A DNA stretch of 64,000 nucleotides, taken from assembly GCA_013314755.1 (NCBI GenBank), contig JABUFA010000011.1:1-64000 (forward strand), in the 5' to 3' direction. This DNA comes from Chthonomonadia bacterium (GTDB lineage: Bacteria; Armatimonadota; HRBIN16). The translations under genes and the position numbers were made by a program. The notes beneath the pieces are model-generated. The model was not told the origin of the DNA, made no database searches, and saw nothing but the letters and a program-made list of their open reading frames with translations. Shown in pieces: positions 63,930-64,000 of the stretch (positions within the stretch are counted from its first letter, which is position 1; each line of letters starts with the position of its first letter).

Positions 63930-64000
63930 CCTCCTCGCACCTCGTTCAGGATGACACTCGTTGCGCAGAGTGCGGACCGAGATTCACCCCTTATAACAAG
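63930..64000. repeat. Degenerate dispersed repeat unit at window end
   Basis: The minus strand reads TGTCATCCTGAACGAGGTGCGAGGAG, here in part (TGTCATCCTGAACGA), resembling the tandem units at 130-300 in this window. It leads straight into the ribosome binding site of the GlmU-like gene. A TTGT...TATAAG motif at the very edge may be part of a promoter cut by the window end. Confidence 0.4.

Overview
The window is 64 kb of high-GC bacterial chromosome with about 51 protein genes and one tRNA-Leu. No taxonomic marker is decisive. Two-subunit glycyl-tRNA synthetase, a Spo0H-like sigma factor, a single-chain pyruvate:ferredoxin oxidoreductase, several large secreted proteases, dockerin-like C-termini, a Uma2 remnant and abundant small palindromic intergenic repeats together suggest a free-living, flagellated member of Armatimonadota or a related deep lineage, possibly thermophilic. 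That placement is inference.

Layout. 1-3.1 kb: interspersed palindromic repeats, then an operon of Lrp-type regulator, aminotransferase and putative beta-barrel protein. 3.1-10 kb: DJ-1/PfpI protein, an internally deleted Uma2 protein, a YVTN-propeller/phosphoesterase, an ABC-2 permease with a large membrane partner, and YebC. 10.8-14.7 kb: Rrf2 regulator with cysK, then an ECF sigma / anti-sigma / RseB-like trio behind its own ECF-type promoter. 14.7-24.3 kb: SLC5 symporter, tRNA-Leu(UAA), lipoamide dehydrogenase, GIY-YIG-like protein, BMP lipoprotein, STAS-USP fusion, PHP phosphoesterase, Clp1/Grc3-like kinase and a nucleotidyltransferase. 24.3-26 kb: a two-gene ATPase-TOPRIM pair resembling split OLD or PARIS-type defence modules. 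26.2-30.5 kb: flhA, flhF and a translationally coupled glycosyltransferase. 30.5-39 kb: secreted metalloprotease, subtilase, patatin, and an operon of a tail-fibre-like surface protein and a dockerin-like protein. 39.2-43.3 kb: sugar ABC importer with a ChbG-type deacetylase. 43.4-48.1 kb: nifJ and a dihydroorotate-dehydrogenase-like gene. 48.1-48.7 kb: flgM behind a c-di-GMP-I riboswitch and a sigma-28-type promoter. 48.9-52.2 kb: beta-helix secreted protein and a small membrane protein. 52.2-56.7 kb: sigH, glyQ, lepB, glyS. 56.8-64 kb: two secreted proteins with dockerin-like ends, the larger (a 1427-residue subtilase) behind a sigma-54 promoter, and a GlmU-like nucleotidyltransferase.

Strongest observations. 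(1) flgM carries a near-consensus c-di-GMP-I aptamer directly after a sigma-28-like promoter, so second-messenger control and sigma-28 feedback would meet on the anti-sigma factor. (2) The only signal peptidase I here has cysteine in place of the catalytic serine. (3) A secreted subtilase has a textbook -24/-12 promoter with a candidate upstream enhancer site. (4) An ATPase-TOPRIM pair is a candidate defence system. (5) Secreted proteins share a dockerin-like C-terminal module. (6) Composite palindromic repeats recur in several intergenic regions. All functions are read from sequence motifs; no database search was run.
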